Shown: positions 11,655 to 25,301 of the stretch, in pieces
Numbering within the stretch: position 1 is the first letter of the stretch
Layout: each line of letters opens with the position of its first letter
NCBI GenBank assembly: GCA_014925825.1
Contig: JACGCK010000164.1
Location: 35,562-99,561 of the forward strand
Length of the DNA stretch: 64,000 bases
Direction: 5' to 3'
Origin: Pholiota molesta
Taxonomy: Eukaryota > Basidiomycota > Agaricomycetes > Agaricales > Strophariaceae
Notes under the pieces: generated by a model
The model's input: only the letters and a program-made list of their open reading frames with translations
Databases searched by the model: none
Told to the model about the DNA's origin: nothing
Position numbers and translations under genes: made by a program

Positions 11655-11999
11655 GTTTTCTGAAATGAGCGTAGGTCACAGCTCGCAATCGGATTCTGGT
11701 AACATGCGCGCAGAGTGCAGCCCCCCCGAAGGGCAAGTCTTCCGCACCCCGCATCTATCTACCTATCTACGTACTCGCTCTCTATCTACGTACTCTGTAA
11801 CTCTAGTTAGATACTTTGCAATGAAATGAAACTAATTGCCTCACCATCCAATTGCCTCACCATCCAATTGCCTCACCATGTAAATTGCGGGGTTTGTGTG
11901 CACACCTTGCAGCAGAATGAATTCGCGCGAACATGGGCAGATGCTGCGATGGAGTTCATGGGAAATTGGTCTTGCACGCACGTCGAACTCAAAATCACT

Positions 12000-14100
12000 C
12001 GGAATTCAATCCTTTCATCTGCAAGGCAACCAGTAAGTGACTTTTTCAATCATTCCAAGGGGATTCACTCACCACGAAAATCAGGAACCGCGAGAAACAC
12101 AAATCCTGTTTATTACATGCCACGGTAAGCAAAAATCCCCAGTTTAGGAACCAAACACTTACTCATTTACACGCATTATGGGACTACCTGTATTGTGAAA
12201 AGTCAGAATACTGATTGAGAGCATGGAGAACATAAGAAACCACCTTGTAAGTGATCGATCTCGTGGGAACTCCAAATATGTAATTTTCAAATAAGCCGCC
12301 GAAATTCAAACAGAGTGCACCTAGAGCAAACCCATGTATAATGAGACCATAGCATTGCTCACGGAAATTCTAGATATCTAATTAGCCTCCTAATCAGTGC
12401 CGAAACAACATAAAACAGCCTGAACACATACCATCATCCATGTCAGTTTGCAGTGCTTGCGGGAATCCAAAAATCTAATCAGCTCCCTTATTAATGCCGC
12501 AATAATACAAAACACTAAGAATCAATTACATACCATTCTGACCTGTGAATAAGGATATCCCATGACAGAATGACGGCCATGGGAACTCGAAAAATCGAGT
12601 TAGAGTTGAGAGCTGACATAAAAGCCGCGTGAATATTTGATGTGAACATAAAATATGGGTACAACTCACACAAGACTCACAAATATGCCAGTCCGTGGGA
12701 CATCCAAAAATCGAATTTAAGGTGCAGTCTCGCAGATAAGTCAGTCAGCGGGATATCCAAAAATCGAATTTCAAGTGCTGTCCAATCATCACAGTGGAAA
12801 GTATCAGTAAAACCGTAAAATAATGGAAAGTCAATGACTCACAGATAGGTCAGTCCTCGGGACATCCAAAAATCAAATTTGAAGTGCATTGGTGTAATAA
12901 AATAACAGCCATCAAGTAGACATCTGGTATAAAATGTAGAGCTACAAAGCGACGTGGATGTATGAAATCAGAAGCTTACCTTCTGCTATACATGGGCGCC
13001 TAAATTAGAGATGCATTTGAATCAGTGCGAGAAACCAAGGTATATAATAGAGTACCCACATATCTAGTCATTGGAATAGGGCGACACCGTCACAGATAGG
13101 GATGTCGATAGAGAACAGAGATAGAATTGAGCATTACGACGGGTTGGAATGGTACAAATTCTATCCACAAGTTTCCAGTCTTTATACTCACAGAATGCCA
13201 AGCCGGACCAATTCTCACACGTCTCCCGTCACTCGTTTTCCGATCATTAAGCTTTGGAATGCACGGCAAATCCAGAGCCTTAGTTAGACCCAAACTAAAG
13301 TTACTGGTCCCGACCCCTGCAAAATCACTGCTCAGGGATAAACCTTTCTCATACCCGTCTGCACTCCTTTCCTATCCAAGACTTCAATCTGTTTCTTTAT
13401 ATAACATTTTATCTGTGACAATATATATTTTTTCTTTACAGTTGTCCAAGTCAAATTAAACCTTCAAAACCAATCCATTCCATGGTATTCCTCGGAAACG
13501 GATCTTCCCTTGTAACATAACCCTGTAACATCATCCAGACGTAAGTTCCATTCTGTAGAACTAGTGCAGGTATCTCCGACTCGGAGTCTGATTAGGCCAA
13601 TAATTTAACAACCGTGTGCGCGTGCGCCGCATCACGGACACGATGGAAACCACATTGTCACCTCCATCCCCAAATCACCACCGTAAATCCAAAAACCCGC
13701 TTCTGTTGCTAAACGTCATAAGAAGCATTGCCAATATACACAGAATAATTGAAATGTAACAAGTAGATGAGTGATTCGCACTCTCTCACACTGCTACTTG
13801 CCCAGTGAACTATTCTTTGCATATATTCCAATGAAAGCTTTGCTACTGGCCGAAAATTCGGCATGAGAACGATTTACAATAGAAAACATAGTAATCTAGC
13901 AGGGTTGAAGTGTTGCGAGTGAAATGTTATCAAACTTCGGCAAACGTAATTCGGTGCCCGTGCAGTGAGTCACCGTGCCCGTAACTTTGCGGAAGGTAGT
14001 ACTTTCGAAGCACGAGGCCCAAGTGGCAAGATCATCAAAGTTTAGGCTATGTACGTCGTGCGAGATATGCCTACAGATTGCTGTATAAGCCATACGAAAT
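12000..14100 (-). other. Minus-strand micro-exon locus, unit 2
   Basis: This is the same locus as in unit 1. Here the motif ATCCAAAAATCNAATTT (plus strand) recurs near 12470, 12590, 12705, 12755 and 12865, with GTGAGTCA donors on the minus strand near 12840 and 12680. Two motif copies only about 50 bp apart (12705 and 12755) leave no room for an intron, so one intron was lost or an exon was duplicated. The open stretch at 13896-14093 keeps the same start and most residues as its unit 1 counterpart. Confidence 0.4.
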
Positions 14101-15675
14101 ACAATTTTTTAATTCAATTCCTAGAGCTTATTTACTGAGGGTACATGTAGGGTTGAAGCGTTGCGAGCGGCTTGATATGACATCAATCATATCGCCTGCA
14201 CGCTCCGTCATTGTGCCGGAGTCGAAATATACTGCTTCCCCCTCTTGAGCTCTGCACAAGAAAGAATGTATAAAGAGATCACGATGTAAAACAGACTTTT
14301 ACAGCATATCCAACGGTGTGGAAGCGCTTGAAACTAATCACAGAGTACTTACACCATTTTTTTACAAATCATTGAGTTGATTTTGGCGTTTGGTATTTTC
14401 ACACAGAATGGTCGTCAAATATAACCGTTATGTTTGTCCTTCAATTGGGTTGAAGCAGAGGAAGCAGTTGATAACTTGACGCCGCCAACGAACGAGGTTA
14501 AACGCTGGCACGCAGTGTACATTGTGTTGCCAATGAAACGCCGCACTGCCACGCCGTTTGCACTGCCACCATTTTAGGCGCCCGTATGAGCACGCATGCT
14601 CTCAAGATTGCGCACTGGCACATTTGGGTTACCCATGAGAAGACGGCCGCGGGGATGGTTAGTTTTACCTAATATTCTATGAAGTGGGACTTACAGTTGA
14701 CTACAGAGAGAGGCGTTCGGATATTAAGCTCTTTGATAAGGACGCGCTTCTCCTCTCCAATCCGCCATTTGAAATGCAGAAAACGTATCTATTTAATATC
14801 ATGGCTGTATATTACATACATGTCTACAGTATCTATGTTTCTTTCTATTTTTGCGACCGCGCGGAGCGATGTGGCGGCATGTGCGATGCGACGACGGCAG
14901 CATCAAGATATAATCTGAGCGCGTCGCTGCTCCCTCCCAGATTCCATGTGGACGCCTCAAACACGTAGTAGCACATAGCCCCAATAGCACTCTAGTGTAC
15001 GCAATAAATTTGGAGCGGCAAGGCTAGGCCAGCCAAGGATACCGTACCGAGCACGACCACTCCTCCCACCCCGTTTCTCGTTTCCAGTCTATTGCGCATC
15101 GCACGGGGACCTAGAAAAACCCACGTCAAACCCCGTTACTAGTGCGATCAAGGGTCCTCTCGGGTGCGTTGCCAGCGAAGATCGCGCGCTTCAACTTTCC
15201 GCCTGCAAATCGGTGCATTTCCTGGATGCTTGGGTTCGGAGCCTTGCATGGAATGAGCAATCTAGTGCCGTTTCCCTGTATTTTACGACATGGGAATGGG
15301 TCTTACCGGGTTCAGGATTGTTGGGGGGTGGGTAGCGATTTGGCTTGGCCGCTGAGCAGCTGAGGTTCACAATCTTGCAAATGTAGAAACATAAACTTCA
15401 TTATTGACACTCATTAACACGCTTGAATAAAACACAATAAATAGCTCGCTTTTCTGTATTTTGATTGTTATAAAATGGGCTATGAGCTTGCTATGAGCTT
15501 TCCTATTGGCAATAGGAATGGTTTACAAGACACAGGTAAGGATAAGCAACGGATACGGACGAGAAACGGAGGAGGAGATGCGGATCGGATTTCGCTTAGC
15601 GTATGCGGACCCTGGACGAGATATTATTCCCAAAGACATCGTTTCCATTCTATGTACGTACACGGTCTACCAAGT

Positions 15676-16591
15676 ACTATATAAGACTACGGATATGCCT
15701 CTCATTCCTCATCCTGCCCTCCTCTGCTCTGCTCTGCTCTCCTCGCCTCTTCTGGTCCTCTGTCTTCTCTCGCTCTATCCCGCCGTGCTCGATGGCGCCT
15801 CATTTCCTCATCCCACTCTTCTCTGCTCTGCTCTTCTCTCGCTCTATCCGCCGAGCTCGACGGCGCTGCCCTCCGCATGTCCGCTCGTCGATGGTGATGC
15901 ACTCCGCCTGGCCTACAAGTGAGCTTTTGTCATTCTTGAGTGATACATCTTATACTAACGCGCCGCACCATACCTTAGCCAGCATAGCCGTGCAGAACCT
16001 GGCTGCGCACGCGGATCGCGTTCCATCCTCGCGTACAGAGCGACGACCAACGGTGATCTACGAGATGAGGTGAGCGGTGTCCTTTAGCAGTGCATACGCA
16101 CCGCACTAATGTCGTCGTCTCTCCGCAGAGCCCTTCGCTTTCGAATGCTCATCTGGAACGCACGCGTAGTGAGTAGGTGGCTGCTCGTGTCTGCGGCAAC
16201 GATATTGCTTACCGCCGCCTTGAAAGGCCTGTCGTCGTGGCCGATTATGCGCGATACGCCGGCGCCGTGCCCTTGCGCAACCGCGTCAGCAAGCCTCGGT
16301 GCTGCCTCAAAGCGACGGTAAGTAACGCTATGCACGTTCTGATGCGCGTACTCACTCATATCCCGAGGCAGCATCCTATCGGCTCCTTGACTGGACCTTC
16401 CGCTCGTCGCGTCGCCGTCGTCCTCGTTGGGAGTGGACGTGCGCTTTCCTCCTGGCTACGGCGCCGTTCGCCGGCTCGGACGAGGCTCCCTCCCGCGGGC
16501 CCTCTGCCACCTCGTCTGCATGCCGCAGAAGGCGGCGCGCGTTGATTTCGAATCGTATCGACGCTGGGCGAAAACGGCGCTACCGGCGTGA
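15676..16591 (+). pseudogene. GC-rich spliced locus, unit 2
   Basis: The TATA box is at 15676-15685 and is followed by the pyrimidine-rich tract and the four introns listed for unit 4. One base is missing in the last exon (GTCGCGTCGCC near 16410 against GTCGCCGTCGCC in unit 4), so the unit-4 frame is lost. A single-base consensus error could equally explain this. Confidence 0.4.
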
Positions 16592-18381
16592 AGGCTGTAA
16601 TGCGGTGAGTAAGGCCTCTACGGTGCAGGCAGACAGGGTAGGGCTCGCTGATTTTCCTGCAGCGGAGCAGCGGCGTTGCCGCTCTCGTCTTGCCGCTGCC
16701 ACGCCGCGAGTCGTCCATTAGATATCCCAGCGGCGTGGTTTCGTTGCGTCCGTAGATAGCCCTTGCCGTTGTTGCAGGAGTGTCGTCCGTGCGCCGCCGG
16801 TGTGCCTGGCTTACTGCTGTGAGCGTGATGCTGGATGGAGCGGAGAGGAGACGAAATCTACCCAGCTGGGAGCAATTGCGCATGGACCACGATCGGTGGG
16901 ATTAGAAGTCTGACGCTCGCGCGATGTGCGCCGATATCGTCCAGGTCTCCTGTCACGCGCGCTCCGTTCGTCGGCGTGGTCTTTGTGTGTCGCTCTGGAA
17001 GTGCGGCTGGCAAGTTCTTGGTAAGTTCAGCGCTCGTTGACGTTGTCGCGCAGCTGTGCACCAGTGCTCTCGTCCCCTACCCGCTCGAAAGTCGAGCCAT
17101 GCGTTCGTTGCATATCCTAGCGTCGTATATGGTGCGGGCCTGGGGCGCTCTCTGTGGTAGTGGTATCGTCTCAGGGCCGCCGTGTTGCCTAGCTCAATGC
17201 TATTAAGTAGCGTGACACTGAGAGGAGGGAGCGCCACACACCTAGAGCTGCGCGCTGTCGGGGCTGCTTGGCTGCTGCACGCCGTAATGCGCATGAACGA
17301 CCCCAGCCTATCCATACGATCTGGATGTTTGCTGCTCGCCGGGAGGGCTCCGATATCTTCTTCGCGCTCGCCGGCCCATCAAGTTCCGTGGTGTTGCTGC
17401 TCTGGAGGTGCGGTGGACTTGATATACGGCCCCGTCTGCTCTGATCTCGCTGCACTGATGTTGTACTCGCGGTCCTGAGGGAAGATGTATGCGGCGGGAG
17501 GGTGTTCTTGTCGCATCGAGGAGACGAATGCGCGGCGGGATGGGGACATGGTGTGCTGGACCGTTATAGGCTGTGTGTAAACGAGACGGCGGACGCGTCA
17601 ATGGCGTGCTTCCGTCGCCGGTGGTGCGTGGTCGTATGCTAGGTAAGTGATGGTGCGTCCTTGCGAAGTTGGCCGCTGGATGTTGAGCGGGGTGATGACG
17701 TTGGCGCTGTGACGAGCACGTTGGTAAGATTGAGAGTTTACCCGTCGATGCCGTCGTCACTCATCGGCGCCCCGTGTCGCGGAAAACGACGTCGGCAGCC
17801 ATCGTCGTTGCTGTCCAGAGCGCGCGGATGAGTTGACCGGCTCGCATCGTACAGATGAGACGTACCGGATTATGATTGCTGAGCGATCGTGCACGATGGC
17901 GCTTGATCTACACGAGGCGCTGCCGTTGTGGGCGCGCGGATGGTGAGGTTGTACGCGCGTCGTCTGCAGCGATGCGGAGGCTGGAAGGGACAGCGCGAGG
18001 GATGGCGGAAGGCGCGAAAGGCGGAGGAAAACAGCGTGGAAACGAGAGAGGGCGGAACGGAAACGGGCACGGAACGGGTCTGTGTGTGCTCCGGAATGCG
18101 GATGGGCGGACATTCAGCACGGGGTCCTGGGTTGACGAGCGAGTCGGCGACCACGCAGAGGAGCACGGAACCGGTTTTCACTGGGCCACTTCATGACCAC
18201 AAGCCGGGGGTGGGTCGAAAACAGCGCGAGCGAGTGCACAGCGCATGCGATAAACGGCGGTGCGAGAGCAGGCTACCACTTCCAAACCAGGACGCGACCG
18301 TGACTCCGTTCTCGGGCGAGGTCACGTCCAAGATTACAGTAGTAAGTAACGCATGCGTGACAATATTCCTCATTTTCCACC

Positions 18382-20353
18382 ATGAACTCCAACGATCTCT
18401 TTTCGTTTCTCGACGATGCCGCAGAAGACGACGAAATCCACAATGAGGAACCCATGGAACAGGACCGCCCTCCCAAGTCAAGTTTGCAAAAACGAAAAGC
18501 AGACACCCCACCACCGGCGGTTGATGCGCAAACCGCGAATGGCGATGACGCCGACGTGAACATGGACGGCGCAGGACCTTCGGTCCCCAAAAAGCCTAGG
18601 CTATCTTCGCCCAAGCCTGTCGTTCTGGACGACTTTGAGACGGAGGCCAAGCGGGAAGTGGCAGCGAGTGCTGGTTTGACAGGCACAGCGGAGGCGGGCC
18701 CGCGGCTAGAACTTAAACACCAGGCGAGTATCTTTCCATGCACATAGACTGATGCTCATCCGTGCTTTTATAGGTTCGCCACCAAGTGGCAGTACCCCCT
18801 GGGTATAACTACATCCCTATATCCAAGCACGTCCCTCCTGCAAAGCCTGATCGTGAATACAAGTTCGAACTGGATCCATTTCAGAGGGTGTCGGTGTATG
18901 CGATACAACGGAACGAAAGTGTCCTTGTTTCTGCGCATACTAGTGCCGGAAAAACGGTCGTAGCAGAATATGCCATCGCACAATGTCTCAATAGAAAACA
19001 GAGAGTCATTTATACCAGTCCCATCAAGGTTCTTATCCGTTTGAGCGTCCAAGCATGAAGCCTTCGTTTACATTGAGTTCTCTAGGCACTAAGCAATCAG
19101 AAATATCGAGAAATGTTGGCCGAATTTGGAGATGTCGGTCTCATGACGGGAGACGTTACTATCAATCCTTCAGCAACATGTTTGGTGATGACTACCGAGG
19201 TGAGTACATTGTGTATTTTGTACAAAGATCATGACTCACTACATCCCACAGATTCTTCGTCGATGCTATACCGTGGATCCGAAATCATGCGCGAAGTAGC
19301 CTGGGTCATCTTCGACGAAATTCATTACATGCGCGACAAGGAGCGTGGTGTCGTCTGGGAAGAGACTATCATCCTTCTACCCCACACCGTTCGCTATGTC
19401 TTCCTTTCCGCCACCATCCCGAACGCCAATGCAATTCGCAGAATGGATTTGCAAGTCGCACGAACAACCATGTCACGTCGTCTATACCGATTTCCGACCG
19501 ACGCCGCTTCAACATTATCTTTTCCCTGCAGGCGGCGAGGGTATCTACTTGGTCGTAAATGAAAAAGGAGAATTCCGGGAAGACAATTTCAGCAAAGCCA
19601 TGGGGAAGCTGCAAGACAGCATGGGCGAGGATCCTGCGGACGCAAAAGGCGGTAAAGGGAGGAAAGGAAAGACAAAAAAGGGTGGAAAGAAAGAAGGTGA
19701 GTAACGTCCTGACACTTCGTAATATTCCACTCACAGGTGCACAGGCCCGTCTGATATATCCAAAATCATCAAAAATGATCATGCTGAAGAACTACAACCC
19801 CGTCATCGTGTTCTCCTTCAGCAAACGCGAATGCGAAGGCCTTGCGCTCACATTGGCGAATTCGAGTTCAACTCGACGGAGGAGCAAGATCTCGTCGGAA
19901 ACATCTTCAACAACGCGATCGAAAATTTGGCCGAGGACGATCGCCAGCTACCGCAAATCACCAATTCTTCCCTCTTCTCCGGCGCGGCATCGGCATCCAT
20001 CACGGTGGGCTGCTCCCCATCCTGAAAGAGGTCATCGAGATCCTTTCCAAGAAGGTCTCATCAAGGTCCTCTTCGCCACGGAGACCTTTTCCATCGGTCT
20101 GAACATGCCCGCGAAAACCGTCGTCTTCACCGCGACGCGCAAATTCGACGGCCGAGAGTTCCGCAATATATCCTCTGGTGAATATATCCAAATGTCCGGA
20201 CGCGCTGGACGTCGTGGGTTGGACGACCGTGGTGTGGTTATCATGATGTGCGACGAGAAGCTGGAGCCGGCGTCGGCGAAGGAGATGGTGAGTGTGATTT
20301 TGAGTCGTTTTTGGCTGCTAATGTGGCTGTTTTTGGTGTTGAAATTGCCTTAA
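18382..20353 (+). pseudogene. Truncated MTR4 helicase copy 3, frameshifted
   Basis: This is the same truncated core as copy 2 but with several one- or two-base indels. Two bases are missing in intron 1, one G is missing at the start of exon 4 (near 19258), and one C is gained near 19427. One A is gained near 19775, one A is lost near 19858, and further small changes occur near 19965 and 20044. Almost no substitutions accompany these, so some or all may be assembly errors. Confidence 0.75.
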
Positions 20354-20704
20354 ACGGGGGTAAGTTTTCTGAAATGAGCGTAGGTCACAGCTCGCAATCG
20401 GATTCTGGTAACATGCGCGCAGAGTGCAGCCCCCCCGAAGGGCAAGTCTTCCGCACCCCGCATCTATCTACTATCTACGTACTCGCTTCTATCTACGTAC
20501 TCTGTAACTCTAGTTAGATACTTTGCAATGAAATGAAACTAATTGCCTCACCATCCAATTGCCTCACCATCCAATTGCCTCACCATGTAAATTGCGGGGT
20601 TTGTGTGCACACCTTGCAGCAGAATGAATTCGCGCGAACATGGGCAGATGCTGCGATGGAGTTCATGGGAAATTGGTCTTGCACGCACGTCGAACTCAAA
20701 ATCA

Positions 20705-22800
20705 CTCGGAATTCAATCCTTTCATCTGCAAGGCAACCAGTAAGTGACTTTTTCAATCATTCCAAGGGGATTCACTCACCACGAAAATCAGGAACCGCGA
20801 GAAACACAAATCCTGTTTATTACATGCCACGGTAAGCAAAAATCCCCAGTTTAGGAACCAAACACTTACTCATTTACACGCATTATGGGACTACTGTATT
20901 GTGAAAAGTCAGAATACTGATTGAGAGCATGGAGAACATAAGAAACCACCTTGTAAGTGATCGATCTCGTGGGAACTCCAAATATGTAATTTTCAAATAA
21001 GCCGCCGAAATTCAAACAGAGTGCACCTAGAGCAAACCCATGTATAATGAGACCATAGCATTGCTCACGGAAATTCTAGATATCTAATTAGCCTCCTAAT
21101 CAGTGCCGAAACAACATAAAACAGCCTGAACACATACCATCATCCATGTCAGTTTGCAGTGCTTGCGGGAATCCAAAAATCTAATCAGCTCCCTTATTAA
21201 TGCCGCAATAATACAAAACACTAAGAATCAATTACATACCATTCTGACCTGTGAATAAGGATATCCCATGACAGAATGACGGCCATGGGAACTCGAAAAA
21301 TCGAGTTAGAGTTGAGAGCTGACATAAAAGCCGCGTGAATATTTGATGTGAACATAAAATATGGGTACAACTCACACAAGACTCACAAATATGCCAGTCC
21401 GTGGGACATCCAAAAATCGAATTTAAGGTGCAGTCTCGCAGATAAGTCAGTCAGCGGGATATCCAAAAATCGAATTTCAAGTGCTGTCAATCATCACAGT
21501 GGAAAGTATCAGTAAAACCGTAAAATAATGGAAAGTCAATGACTCACAGATAGGTCAGTCTCGGGACATCCAAAAATCAAATTTGAAGTGCATTGGTGTA
21601 ATAAAATAACAGCCATCAAGTAGACATCTGGTATAAAATGTAGAGCTACAAAAGCGACGTGGATGTATGAAATCAGAAGCTTACCTTCTGCTATACATGG
21701 GCGCCTAAATTAGAGATGCATTTGAATCAGTGCGAGAAACCAAGGTATATAATAGAGTACCCACATATCTAGTCATTGGAATAGGGCGACACCGTCACAG
21801 ATAGGGATGTCGATAGAGAACAGAGATAGAATTGAGCATTACGACGGGTTGGAATGGTACAAATTCTATCCACAAGTTTCCAGTCTTTATACTCACAGAA
21901 TGCCAAGCCGGACCAATTCTCACACGTCTCCCGTCACTCGTTTTCCGATCATTAAGCTTTGGAATGCACGGCAAATCCAGAGCCTTAGTTAGACCCAAAC
22001 TAAAGTTACTGGTCCCGACCCCTGCAAAATCACTGCTCAGGGATAAACCTTTCTCATACCCGTCTGCACTCCTTTCCTATCCAAGACTTCAATCTGTTTC
22101 TTTATATAACATTTTATCTGTGACAATATATATTTTTCTTTACAGTTGTCCAAGTCAAATTAAACCTTCAAAACCAATCCATTCCATGGTATTCCTCGGA
22201 AACGGATCTTCCCTTGTAACATAACCCTGTAACATCATCCAGACGTAAGTTCCATTCTGTAGAACTAGTGCAGGTATCTCCGACTCGGAGTCTGATTAGG
22301 CCAATAATTTAACAACCGTGTGCGGCGTGCGCCGCATCACGGACACGATGGAAACCACATTGTCACCTCCATCCCCAAATCACCACCGTAAATCCAAAAA
22401 CCCGCTTCTGTTGCTAACGTCATAAGAAGCATTGCCAATATACACAGAATAATTGAAATGTAACAAGTAGATGAGTGATTCGCACTCTCTCACACTGCTA
22501 CTTGCCCAGTGAACTATTCTTTGCATATATTCCAATGAAAGCTTTGCTACTGGCCGAAATTCGGCATGAGAACGATTTTAACAATAGACATAGTAATCTA
22601 GCAGGGTTGAAGTGTTGCGAGTGGAAATGTTATCAAACTTCGGCAAACGTAATTCGGTGCCCGTGCAGTGAGTCACCGTGCCCGTAACTTTGCGGAAGGT
22701 AGTACTTTCGAAGCACGAGGCCCAAGTGGCAAGATCATCAAAGTTTAGGCTATGTACGTCGTGCGAGATATGCCTACAGATTGCTGTATAAGCCATACGA
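20705..22800 (-). other. Minus-strand micro-exon locus, unit 3
   Basis: This is a near-identical copy of the unit 2 locus, with the same motif spacing and the same donors and acceptors. It differs by isolated one-base indels, for example one C missing near 21488. The coding status is unresolved, as in unit 1. Confidence 0.4.
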
Positions 22801-24385
22801 AATACAATTTTTTAATTCAATTCCTAGAGCTTATTTACTGAGGGTACATGTAGGGTTGAAGCGTTGCGAGCGGCTTGATATGACATCAATCATATCGCCT
22901 GCACGCTCCGTCATTGTGCCGGAGTCGAAATATACTGCTTCCCCCCTCTTGAGCTCTGCACAAGAAAGAATGTATAAAGAGATCACGATGTAAAACAGAC
23001 TTTTACAGCATATCCAACGGGTGTGGAAGCGCTTGAAACTAATCACAGAGTACTTACACCATTTTTTTACAAATCATTGAGTTGATTTTGGCGTTTGGTA
23101 TTTTATCACACAGAATGGTCGTCAAATATAACCGTTATGTTTGTCCTTCAATTGGGTTGAAGCAGAGGAAGCAGTTGATAACTTGACGCCGCCAACGAAC
23201 GAGGTTAAACGCTGGCACGCAGTGTACATTGTGTTGCCAATGAAACGCCGCACTGCCACGCCGTTTGCACTGCCACCATTTTAGGCGCCCGTATGAGCAC
23301 GCATGCTCTCAAGATTGCGCACTGGCACATTTGGGTTACCCATGAGAAGACGGCCGCGGGGATGGTTAGTTTTACCTAATATTCTATGAAGTGGGACTTA
23401 CAGTTGACTACAGAGAGAGGCGTTCGGATATTAAGCTCTTTGATAAGGACGCGCTTCTCCTCTCCCAATCCGCCATTTGAAATGCAGAAAACGTATCTAT
23501 TTAATATCATGGCTGTATATTACATACATGTCTACAGTATCTATGTTTCTTTCTATTTTTGCGACCGCGCGGAGCGATGTGGCGGCATGTGCGATGCGAC
23601 GACGGCAGCATCAAGATATAATCTGAGCGCGTCCCGCTGCTCCCTCCCAGATTCCATGTGGACGCCTCAAACACGTAGTAGCACATAGCCCCAATAGCAC
23701 TCTAGTGTACGCAATAAATTTGGAGCGGCAAGGCTAGGCCAGCCAAGGATACCCGTACCGAGCACGACCACTCCTCCCACCCCGTTTCTCGTTTCCAGTC
23801 TATTGCGCATCGCACGGGGACCTAGAAAAACCCACGTCAAACCCCGTTACTAGTGCGATCAAGGGTCCTCTCGGGTGCGTTGCCAGCGAAGATCGCGCGC
23901 TTCAACTTTCCGCCTGCAAATCGGTGCATTTCCTGGATGCTTGGTTCGGAGCCTTGCATGGAATGAGCAATCTAGTGCCGTTTCCCTGTATTTTACGACA
24001 TGGAATGGGTCTTACCGGGTTCAGGATTGTTGGGGGGTGGGTAGCGATTTGGCTTGGCCGCTGAGCAGCTGAGGTTCACAATCTTGCAAATGTAGAAACA
24101 TAAACTTCATTATTGACACTCATTAACACGCTTGAATAAAACACAATAAATAGCTCGCTTTTCTGTATTTTGATTGTTATAAAATGGGCTATGAGCTTGC
24201 TATGAGCTTTCCTATTGGCAATAGGAATGGTTTACAAGACACAGGTAAGGATAAGCAACGGATACGGACGAGAAAACGGAGGAGGAGATGCGGATCGGAT
24301 TTCGCTTAGCGTATGCGGACCCTGGACGAGATATTATTCCCAAAGACATCGTTTCCATTCTATGTACGTACACGGTCTACCAAGT

Positions 24386-25301
24386 ACTATATAAGACTAC
24401 GGATATGCCTCTCATTCCCTCATCCTGCCTCCTCTGCTCTGCTCTGCTCTCCTCGCCTCTTCTGGTCCTCTGTCTTCTCTCGCTCTATCCCGCCGTGCTC
24501 GATGGCGCCTCATTTCCTCATCCCACTCTTCTCTGCTCTGCTCTTCTCTCGCTCTATCCGCCGAGCTCGACGGCGCTGCCCTCCGCATGTCCGCTCGTCG
24601 ATGGTGATGCACTCCGCCTGGCCTACAAGTGAGCTTTTGTCATTCTTGAGTGATACATCTTATACTAACGCGCCGCACCATACCTTAGCCAGCATAGCCG
24701 TGCAGAACCTGGCTGCGCACGCGGATCGCGTTCCATCCTCGCGTACAGAGCGACGACCAACGGTGATCTACGAGATGAGGTGAGCGGTGTCCTTTAGCAG
24801 TGCATACGCACCGCACTAATGTCGTCGTCTCTCCGCAGAGCCCTTCGCTTTCGAATGCTCATCTGGAACGCACGCGTAGTGAGTAGGTGGCTGCTCGTGT
24901 CTGCGGCAACGATATTGCTTACCGCCGCCTTGAAAGGCCTGTCGTCGTGGCGATTATGCGCGATACGCCGGCGCCGTGCCCTTGCGCAACCGCGTCAGCA
25001 AGCCTCGGTGCTGCCTCAAAGCGACGGTAAGTACACGCTATGCACGTTCTGATGCGCGTACTCACTCATATCCCGAGGCAGCATCCTATCGGCTCCTTGA
25101 CTGGACCTTCCGCTCGTCGCCGTCGCCGTCGTCCTCGTTGGGAGTGGACGTGCGCTTTCCTCCTGGCTACGGCGCCGTTCGCCGGCTCGGACGAGGCTCC
25201 CTCCCGCGGGCCCTCTCCACCTCGTCTGCATGCCGCAGAAGGCGGCGCGCGTTGATTTCGAATCGTATCGACGCTGGGCGAAAACGGCGCTACCGGCGTG
25301 A
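24386..25301 (+). pseudogene. GC-rich spliced locus, unit 3
   Basis: The TATA box and all introns are kept. One C is missing in the fourth exon (GTGGCGATTATG near 24950) and one G in the last exon (CCTCTCCACC near 25215). The unit-4 frame is therefore broken in this copy. Confidence 0.4.

Larger units (their letters stand above)
9537..18251 (+). repeat. Array unit 2
   Basis: Its exon 1 is intermediate between unit 1 and units 3-6: it has the GCGCGT intron donor and ATG codon of unit 1 in the AGGATGTCT segment. From exon 2 onward it matches units 3-6. The spacer holds the micro-exon locus (about 12000-14100), a TATA box (15676-15685), the spliced GC-rich locus (to 16591) and the GC-rich end (16592-18251). 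The remaining spacer stretches, 11655-12000 and 14100-15675, show no supported gene. Confidence 0.9.
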
